Counted from the stretch's first letter, positions 26,419 through 35,907 are shown. The stretch is 64,000 nucleotides of DNA from Halobellus captivus (GCF_007655485.1 NZ_VJXQ01000002.1:554639-618638), one strand, 5' to 3'. The notes: generated by a model not told the origin, from the sequence alone. Numbers and translations: made by a program.

Positions 26419-27204
26419 TCAAAGGATCTTTGAGAGGAACTGCTCGCCGCGGTCGGTCTCGGGACGCTCGAAGAACGACTCGGGATCGCCGGTTTCGACG
26501 ATCCGCCCCTCGTCCATCAGCACGATGCGGTCGCCCACCTCGCGGGCGAAGCCCATCTCGTGGGTGACGACCATCATCGTCATCCCGTCGGCCGCGAGCT
26601 CGCGCATCACTTCGAGCACCTCGCCCACGAGTTCGGGATCGAGCGCGCTCGTCACTTCGTCGAAGAGCATCACTTTCGGGTCCATCGCGAGTGCGCGGGC
26701 GATGGCGACGCGCTGCTGTTGCCCGCCGGAGAGCTGATTCGGATAGGAGTCGGCCTGATCGAGCAACCCGACGTCCGCGAGGAGTTCCTCCGCGCGCTGT
26801 CGGGCCTTCGCCTCCGGAATGCCCCGGACTTTCCGCGGTGCAAGCGTCACGTTTTCGAGCGCGGTCTTGTGCGGGAAGAGGTTGAACGACTGAAACACCA
26901 TCCCGATGCGCTGGCGGAGGCGGTTGATGTCGGCGTCGGGGTCAGAGATCGAGCGACCGTCCAGTCTGATCTCGCCGTTTTGGATCTCCTCTAAGCGATT
27001 GGCACAGCGAAGCAGCGTCGACTTCCCCGAACCGGAGGGGCCGACGACGACGCACACTTCGCCGTCATCGACGTCGAGGGAGACGTCTTTCAGGACGTGC
27101 GTCTCCCCGAAGTACTTGTCAACGTGCTCGAATTCGAGCAGCACGCGTTCGCTGCTATCGGTCGGTGCGCCGTCACGGCTCGGTCCGTCGGTGTCGTCGG
27201 TCAT
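26419..27204 (-). CDS. polar amino-acid ABC transporter ATP-binding protein
   Basis: 261 residues. ABC ATPase with Walker A GPSGSGKS at 55-62, signature LSGGQQQR, Walker B VMLFDEV followed by TSALDPEL, and H-loop VTHEM. The best relatives are GlnQ/HisP-type ATPases of the polar amino-acid uptake family. Its start overlaps the permease stop by 4 bases (ATGA), so translation is coupled. The order binding protein, permease, ATPase is that of a complete importer operon using one permease gene, so the permease is probably a homodimer. Confidence 0.93.
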   Translation of the reverse strand: MTDDTDGPSRDGAPTDSSERVLLEFEHVDKYFGETHVLKDVSLDVDDGEVCVVVGPSGSGKSTLLRCANRLEEIQNGEIRLDGRSISDPDADINRLRQRIGMVFQSFNLFPHKTALENVTLAPRKVRGIPEAKARQRAEELLADVGLLDQADSYPNQLSGGQQQRVAIARALAMDPKVMLFDEVTSALDPELVGEVLEVMRELAADGMTMMVVTHEMGFAREVGDRIVLMDEGRIVETGDPESFFERPETDRGEQFLSKIL

Positions 27205-28028
27205 CGTGAATCACCGCCCCAGTCCGAACGAGCTTCGAGATATTCGACGAGCCGCCCCATCGGAATCGTGATCGACAGGTACGCGATCGCGACGAGCACC
27301 AGCGGCGTCCACGGATCGAACGTCGCGCTGTTGACGCTGCGGAACTGCTGGATGAGTTCGGGGACGGCGATGACAGTCAGCAGCGAGGTGTCCTTCACGA
27401 GAATGATCTGATCGTTCCCGACCGCCGCGAGCGCGTTGCGCCACGCCTGCGGGATGACGACCTCGCGCATCGCCTGCACGTAGCCCATCCCGAGCGAGCG
27501 GGCGGCTTCCATCTGGCCCTCGTGAACCGCGCCGATACCCCCTCGGACTGCCTCGCCGACGTATGCCGCGTGGTTGAGCGTCAGTGCGATGATCGCCGTC
27601 GGGATCCCCCAATCGGAGATCGGAAACGTCCCGGGCCACAGCGTCGGAATGCCGAAGTAGACGACGAAGATCTGAAAGAGCAGCGGGGTCCCGCGGAAGA
27701 ACTGGACGTACGCCGCCGAGATACCGCTCGTGATCGCCGTCTTCGAGACGCGTGCGAGGCCGACGAAGATCCCGGACGTCACCGACAGCACGCTGCTCGT
27801 GACGACGATGCCGAGCACCAGTCCGTAAGCCCTGATGAACTGCGGTAAGATCGTCGGGATCAGGCCGTAGTTGACCTGTGACGTCAGGATGTACAGGAGT
27901 AAGAGGACGATACCGAGTGCGAACAGACCCGACAGCCCGACGCCGAGATACTTCAGCGTCTGATCGTCGAAGAACCCGTCGGCAGCGGCGTTGGCTTCGG
28001 GTGATGCGCCCGAGTATGAATCAGCCAT
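27201..28028 (-). CDS. polar amino-acid ABC transporter permease
   Basis: 275 residues. Five to six membrane helices (about 32-55, 65-95, 108-135, 140-165, 200-220 and 235-255) and the EAA loop ([21 protein letters not shown], near residue 175) that couples to the ATPase; the HisM/GlnP family pattern [14 protein letters not shown] [13 protein letters not shown] is present. It translocates an amino acid across the cytoplasmic membrane. Its gene starts 33 bp after the binding-protein stop. Confidence 0.93.
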   Translation of the reverse strand: MADSYSGASPEANAAADGFFDDQTLKYLGVGLSGLFALGIVLLLLYILTSQVNYGLIPTILPQFIRAYGLVLGIVVTSSVLSVTSGIFVGLARVSKTAITSGISAAYVQFFRGTPLLFQIFVVYFGIPTLWPGTFPISDWGIPTAIIALTLNHAAYVGEAVRGGIGAVHEGQMEAARSLGMGYVQAMREVVIPQAWRNALAAVGNDQIILVKDTSLLTVIAVPELIQQFRSVNSATFDPWTPLVLVAIAYLSITIPMGRLVEYLEARSDWGGDSR

Positions 28029-28061
28029 TGTTGGGGCGAGGTGGGTAGCGTTCTGCGCGCG

Positions 28062-28952
28062 TTATCCGGAGAAGTACTCCGAGTAGATCTCGTCGTACGT
28101 GCCGTCTTCTCTGATCGCCGCGAGCGCCTCGTTGACGCGCTCGCGGAACTCGTCGTCGTCCTGTCGGAAGGCGATACCGTAGTTCTCGACCGTGAGCGTG
28201 AGGTACGGCGGCGCTTCTTGGTCGCTCTCGGCGGCCGCGCCGTCCCCCTCGAGGAAGACGACGTCGTCGCGGTCGTTCGCGAACTCCGCGTTGACGGTGT
28301 TGTCGTTGATGATCGCGTCGACCTGTCCGTTGATGAGCGCCTGGAACGCCCCGGAGATCTGGTCGTAGCTCTTGATATCGAGGTCGCCGTCGAACTCCGT
28401 CTGGAGCTCCTCGGCGGCGGTCGCACCGGTGGTCCCCTTCTGGACGCCGACGGGGTGCCCCTGCAGATCCGCTTTCGACGTGATCTCGCCGTCGTCGCGG
28501 ACGATAACCGTCTGATAGGCCGTGAAGTACGGATCCGAGAAGTCGACCTGCTCTGCTCGCTCGTCGTTGATCGTCATCGCGGACATGATGATCCGGAAGT
28601 TGTTGTTGTTGAGCGAGGGGATGATCGAGTCGAAACTGGTCGCCTTGAACTCGTAGTCGACGCCGAGCTGGTCTTCGAAGACCGCTGCCGCGATGTCCAC
28701 GTCGAAACCGGTGAGTTCGCCCGAGGTCGTCTCGTACTCGAACGGCCGGTACGGGATGTCCGAACCGATGACGACGTTCGAGGGGACGACCGATTCCGTG
28801 GTCGCCGCGTCGGTCTGCGTCGAGTCCGAACCCGAATCGCCGTCCGCTTCGGTCGTCGATTCCTGTCCGCCAGACCCGCCGCCGGTACATCCGGCGAGGA
28901 GACCGCCAGCGAGGACGCCCGCGCCGGTCTTCACGTAGGTCCGTCTGTCCAT
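28062..28952 (-). CDS. amino-acid ABC transporter substrate-binding lipoprotein
   Basis: 296 residues from the ATG at 28952. Signal sequence with Arg3/Arg4 and lipobox LLAGC (Cys22), typical of haloarchaeal Tat lipoproteins, then an acidic Gly/Ser/Thr-rich linker to about residue 55. The mature domain is of the bacterial SBP family 3 type: IPYRPFEYETTSGELTGFDVDI, later FRIIMSAMTINDERAEQVDFSDPYF and VGVQKGTTG. It binds a polar amino acid outside the cell; which one cannot be decided. First gene of the operon with TATA-like sequence 27 bp upstream. Confidence 0.93.
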   Translation of the reverse strand: MDRRTYVKTGAGVLAGGLLAGCTGGGSGGQESTTEADGDSGSDSTQTDAATTESVVPSNVVIGSDIPYRPFEYETTSGELTGFDVDIAAAVFEDQLGVDYEFKATSFDSIIPSLNNNNFRIIMSAMTINDERAEQVDFSDPYFTAYQTVIVRDDGEITSKADLQGHPVGVQKGTTGATAAEELQTEFDGDLDIKSYDQISGAFQALINGQVDAIINDNTVNAEFANDRDDVVFLEGDGAAAESDQEAPPYLTLTVENYGIAFRQDDDEFRERVNEALAAIREDGTYDEIYSEYFSG

Positions 28953-28974
28953 AACATCGTCTCGTAATAGAGAA

Positions 28975-28983
28975 CCATATAAC
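28975..28983 (-). promoter_or_regulatory. TATA-like box of the amino-acid transporter operon
   Basis: The minus strand reads GTTATATGG, centred 27 bp before the binding-protein ATG at 28952. Confidence 0.6.
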
Positions 28984-29125
28984 AACGTGTCGTTTCGGCA
29001 CACGTCTGTTCACCCGTCTCACCCCGTTTCGACCGTTCCTGCTGCGATATTCCGATCGCGTTCGTGGTCGATCCGAGTGGCAGTCCCTCTCGATTGGTCA
29101 CCCTCAATCGATCGCACCCGAACGG

Positions 29126-29965
29126 TCAGTCGCTCCCGGAAATCGCACGTGCGTCGGTCGCGCCGCCGCGGATTCGTGCGACGTACCACGCCGCGGCGAC
29201 GAGTCCGAGTGCGAGGAGCGTCCCGCCGACGGAGACGTACTGCAGCGTGCCGCCGTACACGAGCCGTCCGATGACCAACAGCGAGATGACCACGAGCGCG
29301 GCCGCCGCGCTCAGGCGGCGGAGCGGTCGGGACGTCACTCCCACACCCGCCGGAGCGGCCCACACCGCCGCCGCCAAGAGCGCGGTGTAGGCGGCGAGGC
29401 CGAGTGAGTAATACACCGCCTGGACGGTCGGCCCGAAGGTGACGAAGGTGTGCGGCGTCAGGACGAGTAAGATCGGGAGTAACCCCGACGCGGCCGCGAG
29501 CGAGCCTCGTATCCGATCCCGCGCCGCGGCGTCTGTCGCGGGTTCGTACGCCCACGCGGACGCCAGCGCGACGCCCGTGAAGATGATCGAGGCCGTCCCG
29601 AAGTGCGCTAAGAGAATGGCCCACTGGTAGGTCGTCACCGTGAGCGCCCCGAGGATGATCTGGGAGGGGAGAAGGATCGTCGCCCCCGCCAGCGCCAGGC
29701 GAACGCGGCGGTCCGCGCCCTGCCGCCACGCCAGAACCGTCGTTCCCAGGACGACGAAACCGGTGATCATCGCGACGAGTCGGTGGAACCACTCGACGAA
29801 ACTGCTCCAGTTCGCCGGGAACAGCCCGAGATAGCCGTCACAGAAGGGCCATCGACCGGCGCAGGTCAATCCCGCTCCCGTCGAGGCGGTGTACACGCCG
29901 AGTACCATCAAGATACCCGTGAGCGCGGCGGAAACGCCGACGAACCGTCGGAGACGCGCATCCAT
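29126..29965 (-). CDS. ctaA: heme A synthase (COX15/CtaA family), atypical C-terminal half
   Basis: 279 residues, eight membrane helices. CtaA oxidises heme O to heme A for terminal oxidases. N-terminal-half features fit the family: Cys35 and Cys42 in the first outer loop (CAGRWPFC), Glu58 and His61 (VEWFHRL) and His121 (LLAHFG), equivalent by spacing to Bacillus Glu57, His60 and His123. In the second half the two heme-b ligand histidines of the bacterial enzyme are not seen; the only later His is 172 in LTPHTF. The gene is divergent from maeB. Heme O synthase and oxidase genes are not in the window. Confidence 0.85.
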   Translation of the reverse strand: MDARLRRFVGVSAALTGILMVLGVYTASTGAGLTCAGRWPFCDGYLGLFPANWSSFVEWFHRLVAMITGFVVLGTTVLAWRQGADRRVRLALAGATILLPSQIILGALTVTTYQWAILLAHFGTASIIFTGVALASAWAYEPATDAAARDRIRGSLAAASGLLPILLVLTPHTFVTFGPTVQAVYYSLGLAAYTALLAAAVWAAPAGVGVTSRPLRRLSAAAALVVISLLVIGRLVYGGTLQYVSVGGTLLALGLVAAAWYVARIRGGATDARAISGSD

Positions 29966-30119
29966 ACGCGCACGTCGGGAGCGAAGCTACTTGAATCGCT
30001 CTTTCGGAGCGTCCCGGCCGCCATCAAAGACGGCGGGAGACGGGAACAGCCAACTGTTCGAACGGGCGCTGCGGGAGGGATGTCAGAACCGGCGCAGGGA
30101 CGCCTCTGACGCCGTCGAG

Positions 30120-30169
30120 AACTCGTATTCGAGTTGTAGTTCGTCGTCTGTCGAATCACCATTCGACAG
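30120..30169. promoter_or_regulatory. two inverted repeats upstream of maeB
   Basis: AACTCG-TATT-CGAGTT at 30120-30135 and CTGTCGAAT-CACC-ATTCGACAG at 30148-30169 (9-bp arms, 4-bp spacer), the latter followed by ATAGC and a run of seven T. The second lies 36-57 bp before the maeB ATG, just upstream of the expected TATA position, so an operator is more likely than a terminator. Confidence 0.55.
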
Positions 30170-30204
30170 ATAGCTTTTTTTGTGCCGGTATCATCGCCGC
30201 CGCT

Positions 30205-32448
30205 ATGGGACTGGACGACGACGCGAGAGAGTATCACCGCGAGGAGCCGCCCGGGAAGATCGAAATTTCGACGACGAAGCCGACGAACACCCAGCGCGAC
30301 CTTTCGCTGGCGTACTCGCCGGGCGTCGCCGCGCCGTGTCGCGACATCGACGCCGACCCCGCGCGTGCGTACGAGTACACGGCGAAGGGGAACCTCGTCG
30401 GCGTCGTCTCGAACGGCAGCGCCGTGCTCGGCCTCGGGAACATCGGCGCGCAGGCGTCGAAACCGGTGATGGAGGGCAAGGGCGTCCTGTTCAAGCGCTT
30501 CGCCGACATCGATGTCTTCGACATCGAACTCGATCTGGAGGACCCCGACGAGATCGTCGACACCGTTCGCGCGATGGAGCCGACCTTCGGCGGCATCAAC
30601 CTCGAAGACATCAAAGCGCCGGAGTGCTTCGAAATCGAGTCGCGACTTCGCGAAGAGGTCGATATCCCGGTCTTCCACGACGATCAGCACGGCACGGCGA
30701 TCATCTCCGGCGCGGCGCTTTTGAACGCCGCCGACGTGGTCGAGAAGGACCTCGCCGACCTGAACGTCGTCTTCTCCGGCGCGGGCGCGTCCGCGATCGC
30801 GACCGCGCGCTTCTACACTACATTGGGCGTCGACCGCGACAACATCGTGATGTGCGACTCCTCGGGCGTCATCGGCACCGACCGAGACGACCTCAACGAG
30901 TTCAAACTGGAGTTCGCCGCCGACACCGACGACGACACGCTCGAAGACGCGCTGGAGGGCGCGGACGTGTTTGTCGGCCTCTCCGTCGGCGGAATCGTCT
31001 CTCCGGAGATGGTCGCGTCGATGGCGGAGAACCCGATCGTCTTCGCGATGGCGAACCCGGACCCCGAGATCAAATACGAGGACGCGAAGGCCGCCCGCGA
31101 CGATATGGTCATCATGGCGACGGGGCGCTCCGATTACCCGAACCAGGTGAACAACGTCCTCGGGTTCCCGTTCATCTTCCGCGGCGCGCTCGACGTGCGC
31201 GCGACGGAGATCAACGAGGAGATGAAGCGCGCCGCGGCGAAAGCGCTCGCGGACCTCGCGCGGCAGGACGTCCCCGACGCCGTCGTGAAGGCCTACGGCG
31301 ACCAACCGCTGCAGTTCGGCCCCGACTACGTCATCCCGAAGCCGCTCGACCCGCGCGTGCTGTTCACGGTCGCGCCCGCGGTCGCGAAGGCCGCGATGGA
31401 CTCCGGTTCCGCGCGGACGGAAGTCGATCTCGACGCCTACGAGGAACGGCTGGAAGCGCGCCTCGGGAAGTCCCGCGAGATGATGCGCGTCGTCCTCAAC
31501 AAGGCGAAGTCCGATCCCAAGCGCGTCGCGCTCGCGGAGGGCGGCGACGAGAAGATCATCCGCGCGGCCTACCAGATGCGCGAGCAGGGGATCGCAGAGC
31601 CCATCCTCGTCGGAAACGCGGACAGGATCGAGCGGACCGCGGACGGCCTCGGTTTGGATTTCGACCCCGAGATCGTCGATCCGCGCAGCGGCGACTGGGA
31701 CCACTACGCCGATCGCCTCTACGAACTCCGCCAGCGCGAGGGCGTCACGAAGAACGAGGCTCACGAGCTGATCCGCGGCGACAGCAACTACTTCGCCAGC
31801 GTGATGGTCGAACAGGGCGACGCCGACGCGATGCTCACGGGGCTGACGCATCACTACCCCTCGGCGCTTCGGCCGCCGCTTTCGATCATCGGTACCGCGC
31901 CCGAAGCCGAGTACGCGGCCGGGGTCTACCTCCTGACGTTCAAGAACCGCGTCATCTTCGCCGCCGACACGACGGTCAACCTCGATCCCGACGCCGACGT
32001 GCTCGCGGAAATCACCAAGCACACCGCCGACCTCGCTCGGCGGTTCAACGTCGAACCGCGCGCGGCGATGCTGTCGTACTCGAACTTCGGCAGCGTCGAC
32101 AACGCGGGCACGCGGAAGATCCGTGAGGCGGTCTCGGAACTCCACGGCGATAGCGAGGTCGACTTCCCCGTCGACGGCGAGATGCAGGCGGACACCGCCG
32201 TCGTCGACGATATCCTTGAGGGCACCTACGAGTTCTCACAGCTCGACGAGCCCGCGAACGTCCTCGTCTTCCCGAACCTCGAAGCGGGGAACATCGGCTA
32301 CAAGCTCCTCCAGCGCCTCGGCGGCGCGGAGGCCATCGGTCCGATGCTCGTCGGGATGGACAAGCCCGTGCACGTCCTCCAGCGCGGCGACGAGGTGAAA
32401 GACATCGTCAACCTCGCGGGCGTCGCCGTCGTCGACGCGCAAGGCTAG
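30205..32448 (+). CDS. maeB: NADP-dependent malic enzyme (MaeB type)
   Basis: 747 residues, the length of the fused malic enzyme/phosphotransacetylase-like form. Residues 1-425 hold the malic enzyme: [40 protein letters not shown] (substrate and metal) and the Rossmann motif [11 protein letters not shown]. Residues about 430-747 resemble phosphate acetyltransferase ([38 protein letters not shown]), which in bacterial homologues is a regulatory acetyl-CoA-binding domain. It decarboxylates malate to pyruvate giving NADPH. Two inverted repeats sit before the gene, suggesting regulation. Confidence 0.94.
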   Translation: MGLDDDAREYHREEPPGKIEISTTKPTNTQRDLSLAYSPGVAAPCRDIDADPARAYEYTAKGNLVGVVSNGSAVLGLGNIGAQASKPVMEGKGVLFKRFADIDVFDIELDLEDPDEIVDTVRAMEPTFGGINLEDIKAPECFEIESRLREEVDIPVFHDDQHGTAIISGAALLNAADVVEKDLADLNVVFSGAGASAIATARFYTTLGVDRDNIVMCDSSGVIGTDRDDLNEFKLEFAADTDDDTLEDALEGADVFVGLSVGGIVSPEMVASMAENPIVFAMANPDPEIKYEDAKAARDDMVIMATGRSDYPNQVNNVLGFPFIFRGALDVRATEINEEMKRAAAKALADLARQDVPDAVVKAYGDQPLQFGPDYVIPKPLDPRVLFTVAPAVAKAAMDSGSARTEVDLDAYEERLEARLGKSREMMRVVLNKAKSDPKRVALAEGGDEKIIRAAYQMREQGIAEPILVGNADRIERTADGLGLDFDPEIVDPRSGDWDHYADRLYELRQREGVTKNEAHELIRGDSNYFASVMVEQGDADAMLTGLTHHYPSALRPPLSIIGTAPEAEYAAGVYLLTFKNRVIFAADTTVNLDPDADVLAEITKHTADLARRFNVEPRAAMLSYSNFGSVDNAGTRKIREAVSELHGDSEVDFPVDGEMQADTAVVDDILEGTYEFSQLDEPANVLVFPNLEAGNIGYKLLQRLGGAEAIGPMLVGMDKPVHVLQRGDEVKDIVNLAGVAVVDAQG

Positions 32449-32510
32449 TCCGCCTCACTCGCTGTCGGTTCTTATGTGCCAATTCGCGGACAGTCAGAGG
32501 CCGATCGCAG

Positions 32511-33200
32511 TTAATCGCTCGCACGTCCCTCGAATCGAGACGGCGGCGGGAACTGCGGATCGGCGTTTTCAGTGCGCTCTCCGAAAGCGGCGGTCCTCCC
32601 GTCGGTGCCGTCGTCGATCGGATCGATCTGGGCGGGGAGGACGCAGCGGTCCAGGCTGCGGTTCACGTGGGCGTACGCCTCCGGCGCGTTCGCGAGGGGA
32701 TGAGCGGGGTTATCCCGGCTGTCGATCCGCGCGGCCCGGAGCTCACCGAAGCCAGCGATGCGCGCGCGGATGCCGCGCCAGTGCGACTCGCTTCCGGACG
32801 GGACCCGCGGGCCGTCGCCCGGTCGCCAGCCGGTGTCGCCGCTCGCGTCGACTAGCACCTCGCCGTTCACCGCTGCCGCGAGGGCGTCGTGATCGACGAG
32901 GACGCCGACGCGCGCGTGCTTCGGTGCCCGCGCGGCCAACACGTCGAGACCGAGGTGGAGCGCGCGGTACTCTGCGACGTTGTTGTTCGGGGCGGCGTCG
33001 GGAAGCGAGAGCCGCGCGACGCGAGTTCCGTCGCGGGCCTCGATGACGACCCCGAGACCGCCGTCCGCGCCGTTTCGGCGATACGACCCGTCGGTCGCGA
33101 CGTAGAAGTGTCGGTGGTGGGTGCGCGGCGGGTGCGCGATGTGCGGCGTCGGCGAATCGTCGAACAGGTCACGGAGGGTGGAACGGCCGTGAGCGGCCAT
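32511..33200 (-). CDS. rnhA: ribonuclease HI family protein
   Basis: 229 residues from the ATG at 33200, supported by a TATA-like element 26 bp upstream. The RNase H core spans about residues 30-180: YVATDGSYRRNGADGGLGVVI (first Asp), NNNVAEYRALHLGL (Glu), VLVDHDALAAAVNG (Asp) and the last acidic region near ARIDSRDNPAHPLAN with a His. The C-terminal 45 residues are extra. It cleaves RNA in RNA-DNA hybrids. N-terminal GRSTLRDLFDDSPTPHI is typical of haloarchaeal RnhA and may not be part of the catalytic domain. Confidence 0.87.
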   Translation of the reverse strand: MAAHGRSTLRDLFDDSPTPHIAHPPRTHHRHFYVATDGSYRRNGADGGLGVVIEARDGTRVARLSLPDAAPNNNVAEYRALHLGLDVLAARAPKHARVGVLVDHDALAAAVNGEVLVDASGDTGWRPGDGPRVPSGSESHWRGIRARIAGFGELRAARIDSRDNPAHPLANAPEAYAHVNRSLDRCVLPAQIDPIDDGTDGRTAAFGERTENADPQFPPPSRFEGRASD

Positions 33201-33220
33201 ACCATCGCTAATTTGCGGGC

Positions 33221-33229
33221 GTTCATAAA
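33221..33229 (-). promoter_or_regulatory. TATA-like box for rnhA
   Basis: Minus strand TTTATGAAC centred 26 bp before the ATG at 33200. Confidence 0.5.
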
Positions 33230-33258
33230 GATATCTCAGTCTCGGTTCTCCCCGCCGC

Positions 33259-33266
33259 AATAATTA
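33259..33266 (+). promoter_or_regulatory. TATA-like box for the CBS gene
   Basis: AATAATTA, about 30 bp before the ATG at 33293, divergent from the rnhA promoter. Confidence 0.5.
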
Positions 33267-33292
33267 GCCCGTCCGACGACAAACTACCGCGT

Positions 33293-33832
33293 ATGTCCCG
33301 GAACCAACCGTTGGCGGCGCGCGATCTGATGACGACCGACGTCGAAACCGTTTCGGCCGAAGACGACGTGAGCGAGGTCCTCGGCCGACTCGCCCGCGCG
33401 GATTTCAACGGCTACCCCGTCGTCGACGAGGAGGAGAGAGTCGTCGGCATCGTCACCCAGCACGACCTCGTGGGCCTGTTTCAGACGAAAGACCGGACGC
33501 TGTGGATCCCGGTCGGGTTCCCGCCGTTTCTGGAGACGCTCACCTACGCCGTCGATATCTCGTGGGATGATCTGGATCTGGGAATCGACCTCCTGCGGAA
33601 CACGAACAAACCGATCCGTGAAGTGATGACGGCGGACGTCGTGACCGTCGGACCCGATACGACGATAGACGAGATTCTGGATCTCCTCGCCGACGAGGAG
33701 CGCGACATCAACCGGTTGCCGGTCGTCGAGGACGGGAAACTCGTGGGAATCGTCGCCCGCCAGGACGTCATTCGAGCGATCCGAGACGAGCGGCGGGCGT
33801 CCGGTGAATCGCCGGAACCAAAGGTCGAATGA
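33293..33832 (+). CDS. two-CBS-domain protein
   Basis: 179 residues with a complete Bateman pair: residues 10-62 (LMTTDVETVSAEDDVSEVL, then YPVVDEEERVVGIVTQHDL) and 105-165 (EVMTADVVTVGPDTTIDEIL, then RLPVVEDGKLVGIVARQDVIRAI). Between them is a longer connector (63-104) containing WIPVGFPPFLETLTYA. CBS pairs bind AMP, ATP or SAM and usually regulate a partner; as a stand-alone protein its partner is unknown. The stop codon lies inside the first unit of a 29-bp tandem repeat. Confidence 0.9.
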   Translation: MSRNQPLAARDLMTTDVETVSAEDDVSEVLGRLARADFNGYPVVDEEERVVGIVTQHDLVGLFQTKDRTLWIPVGFPPFLETLTYAVDISWDDLDLGIDLLRNTNKPIREVMTADVVTVGPDTTIDEILDLLADEERDINRLPVVEDGKLVGIVARQDVIRAIRDERRASGESPEPKVE

Positions 33833-33900
33833 GCGGTAGCGGCTGGCGGGCTGCCGGATGAGCGGTAGCGGCTGGCGGGCTGCCAGATGAGCGGTAGCGA
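33829..33900. repeat. 29-bp tandem repeat, about 2.5 copies
   Basis: Units at 33829-33857 and 33858-33886 differ by one base near the end; a third copy (33887-33900) is cut after 14 bases. Every unit begins ATGAGCGGTAGCG. The first unit starts at the final bases of the CBS gene and contains its stop codon (TGA 33830-33832), so the array looks seeded by the gene end. Confidence 0.92.
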
Positions 33901-34007
33901 CCCGCGACCGTCCGAACGCGGCCACGGATGTGCGGCCGACAGGATGGCGATCCGCGAACGCGTCGACGGAACGAAACGTTGAGGGCGACCGCCGCGACAG
34001 TTTCGCT

Positions 34008-34937
34008 GTGACCCGGTATCGAAACCTCATCTTATTCGCCCTGCTCGCCGCGGCGTGGGGTTCCGCCTTTATGGCCATCAAGGCCGGACTCGACTACATC
34101 CCGCCGGTTCTCTTCGCCGCGCTCCGCTACGACGTCGCTGGCGTGTTGATGCTCGCGTACGCGTTCTACGTCACCGATCGACCCCTCCCCCGGACCCGCG
34201 AGCAGTGGACGGTCGTCGGCATCGGCGCGACGCTGCTCATCGCGGGCTATCACACGCTGCTCTTCATCGGCGAGACCGACCCAGCCGTCACGTCTGCGGC
34301 GGCGGCCGTCATCGTGAGCCTCAGCCCCGTGTTGACGAGCGGGTTCGCCCGGCTGTTTCTCCCCCGGGAACGCCTCACCGCGGTCGGTATTGTCGGCCTA
34401 CTCCTCGGATTGGTGGGCGTCGTCGTCCTGTCGAACCCCGATCCGAACAACCTCCTGACGGGCGGTGCCGTCGCGAAGCTCCTGATCTTCGGTGCGGCAG
34501 CCGCGTTCGCGCTCGGCTCGGTGCTGACCCGCCGCGTCGACGCCGACCTCCCGATCGAGACGATGGAGGCGTGGTCGATGATCGGGGGCGCGCTCATTAT
34601 GCACGGGGTGAGCCTCGGGATGGGCGAGTCGATGGCCGACGTCGTCTGGACGATCGAGTCGCTTGCGGCGCTCGCGTACCTCTCGGTCGTCGCGAGCGCG
34701 CTCGGCTTCCTCATCTACTTCGATCTGCTCGATCGGTTGGGCGCGATCGAAATCAACCTCGTCTCCTACGTCGCCCCGATCTTTGCGGCGCTCGCGGGCT
34801 GGGCGGTCCTCGATGAAGTGCCGACCGTCTACACGGGAGTCGGCTTCGTCGTCATCTTCGTCGGCTTCCTGCTCTTGAAACGGCGGGCGATCCGCGCGGA
34901 AGTGCCGCGGCTCCGGAAGCTGGTGTCGCGACCGTAG
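34008..34937 (+). CDS. DMT-superfamily transporter (EamA type)
   Basis: 309 residues from a GTG at 34008 (V-T-R-Y-R-N-L-I-L-F); upstream in-frame ATG at 33930 adds 26 residues of poor character. Ten hydrophobic helices arranged as two EamA repeats: first with LLAAAWGSAFMAIKAGLDYIPPVLFAALRYD, second starting near residue 155 (FGAAAAFALGSVLTRRVD) and ending with GAIEINLVSYVAPIFAALAGWAVLDEV. Such proteins export or import metabolites such as amino acids; the substrate is unknown. It converges on the kinase gene with a 46 bp gap. Confidence 0.88.
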   Translation: MTRYRNLILFALLAAAWGSAFMAIKAGLDYIPPVLFAALRYDVAGVLMLAYAFYVTDRPLPRTREQWTVVGIGATLLIAGYHTLLFIGETDPAVTSAAAAVIVSLSPVLTSGFARLFLPRERLTAVGIVGLLLGLVGVVVLSNPDPNNLLTGGAVAKLLIFGAAAAFALGSVLTRRVDADLPIETMEAWSMIGGALIMHGVSLGMGESMADVVWTIESLAALAYLSVVASALGFLIYFDLLDRLGAIEINLVSYVAPIFAALAGWAVLDEVPTVYTGVGFVVIFVGFLLLKRRAIRAEVPRLRKLVSRP

Positions 34938-34983
34938 CGCGAGACAGACGGCGAGCGTCGAGAGCGTATCGAGACTCCCTAAC

Positions 34984-35598
34984 TCAGAGTTCGATGTCTT
35001 TGGTCCGGAACGCGCCCTCGTCGACCTCGGGATCGTACTCCTCGATGGCCGTGAGGACCATCTCCAGCGTCGCCGAGGGGCTCCAGCGCGCGGTGTTGAC
35101 CGAGAGATCGTAGAAGGACTGATCGGAGACGTCGACCCCGTAGTACGACTTGTACCGACCGGCCTCGCTGACCTCGCGGACGCGCATCTCGGCCTCCATC
35201 TCCTCTCGGTCGCGCGTCCGATCGACGCGGACCTCATCGGGCGCGTCGAGCCAGATCCGGAGATCCGCACGGTTGCCAGCGAGCCACCCGGCCAGTCGGG
35301 ACTCGAGGACGAACGGCTTGTTCGCCGCGCCCCACTGCTCCGCGATCGTCCGGAGGCGACGATCCAGCGCGCGGTCGATCTCGTCGGTCTCATCGGTCTT
35401 CGCGATGAGCTGTGACAGCGACATATCACGCTCGTCGGCGAGTTCGCGGAAGATGTCGCCGCCGGAGACGTAGCCGCAGTCGAGCGCCGCCGACAGTCCC
35501 TCACAGAGCGTCGTCGCACCGCATCCGGGCGGCCCCGATACGGTGATAAAGAGGTTGCTGTCGACCGACCGCGCCGTCGGGACGTCGTCGTCTGTCAT
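34984..35598 (-). CDS. cytidylate kinase-like nucleoside monophosphate kinase
   Basis: 204 residues from the ATG at 35598. P-loop GPPGCGATT at 22-30 near the start of the fold, then CGYVSGGDIFRELA, PFVLESRLAGWLAG (lid-like arginine) and RIWLDAPDEVRVDRTRDRE, the order of archaeal CMP kinases (AAA-like or cytidylate kinase 2 family). It would phosphorylate CMP/dCMP. Strictly the sequence supports a P-loop NMP kinase; the CMP preference is by family. A P-loop Gly-Cys-Gly-Ala replaces the more usual GKG, as in other members of this group. Confidence 0.82.
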   Translation of the reverse strand: MTDDDVPTARSVDSNLFITVSGPPGCGATTLCEGLSAALDCGYVSGGDIFRELADERDMSLSQLIAKTDETDEIDRALDRRLRTIAEQWGAANKPFVLESRLAGWLAGNRADLRIWLDAPDEVRVDRTRDREEMEAEMRVREVSEAGRYKSYYGVDVSDQSFYDLSVNTARWSPSATLEMVLTAIEEYDPEVDEGAFRTKDIEL

Positions 35599-35907
35599 AG
35601 ACGTTGGGGACTTATCCCCGAGCCACAAAAAGCCGCGTGACTGAGCCCCGCTTCGACGCTTGCGAGCACGTCACGCGTCGCCACGGGCGGTCGCGGTACC
35701 GTGCCTATTCCCGAAATAATTTCACGTAGTTTATATTTTCCCGCGAAAAAGCGTTAGCGCCCCGGATAAACGGTATCGATCGATCTCCTGGCGTCGTAAA
35801 CACCTCTCTAACCGCCTTTCGAGGTCGTAAACGGGCTTAAATCGACGGGAACGCTCGGGCGGCTATATGGGGGATACCACCGTAACGCTGGTACGGAGTG
35901 TCCCCGC
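35599..35907. other. 309-bp intergenic region between the kinase and a small membrane gene
   Basis: No gene seen. AT-rich patches (35718-35738, 35760-35780) and the 9-mer GTCGTAAAC repeated at 35793 and 35825 occur. The last 70 bp hold a promoter-like CTTAAATCG (35836-35844) and a structured leader described separately. Confidence 0.5.
35869..35907 (+). promoter_or_regulatory. structured 5' leader with a bulged Shine-Dalgarno
   Basis: Stem I GGGGA (35870-35874) with TCCCC (35901-35905), stem II TACCA (35875-35879) with TGGTA (35889-35893) and a 9-base loop. Stem I directly stacks on stem II on the left; on the right the bases 35894-35900 form a bulge containing GGAG (35895-35898), 9 bases before the ATG at 35908. 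A TATA-like element at 35836-35844 would start transcription near 35866. Confidence 0.5.

Noticed and set aside
30148..30180. intrinsic terminator before maeB
   Set aside because: Hairpin plus T-run looks like one on the plus strand, but the divergent upstream gene is on the other strand and no plus-strand transcript would end here; an operator is more likely.
29908..32145. 745-codon open frame on the minus strand
   Set aside because: It is antisense to maeB, a complete and well-conserved gene; high GC leaves long open antisense frames with His/Arg/Asp/Val-rich products.
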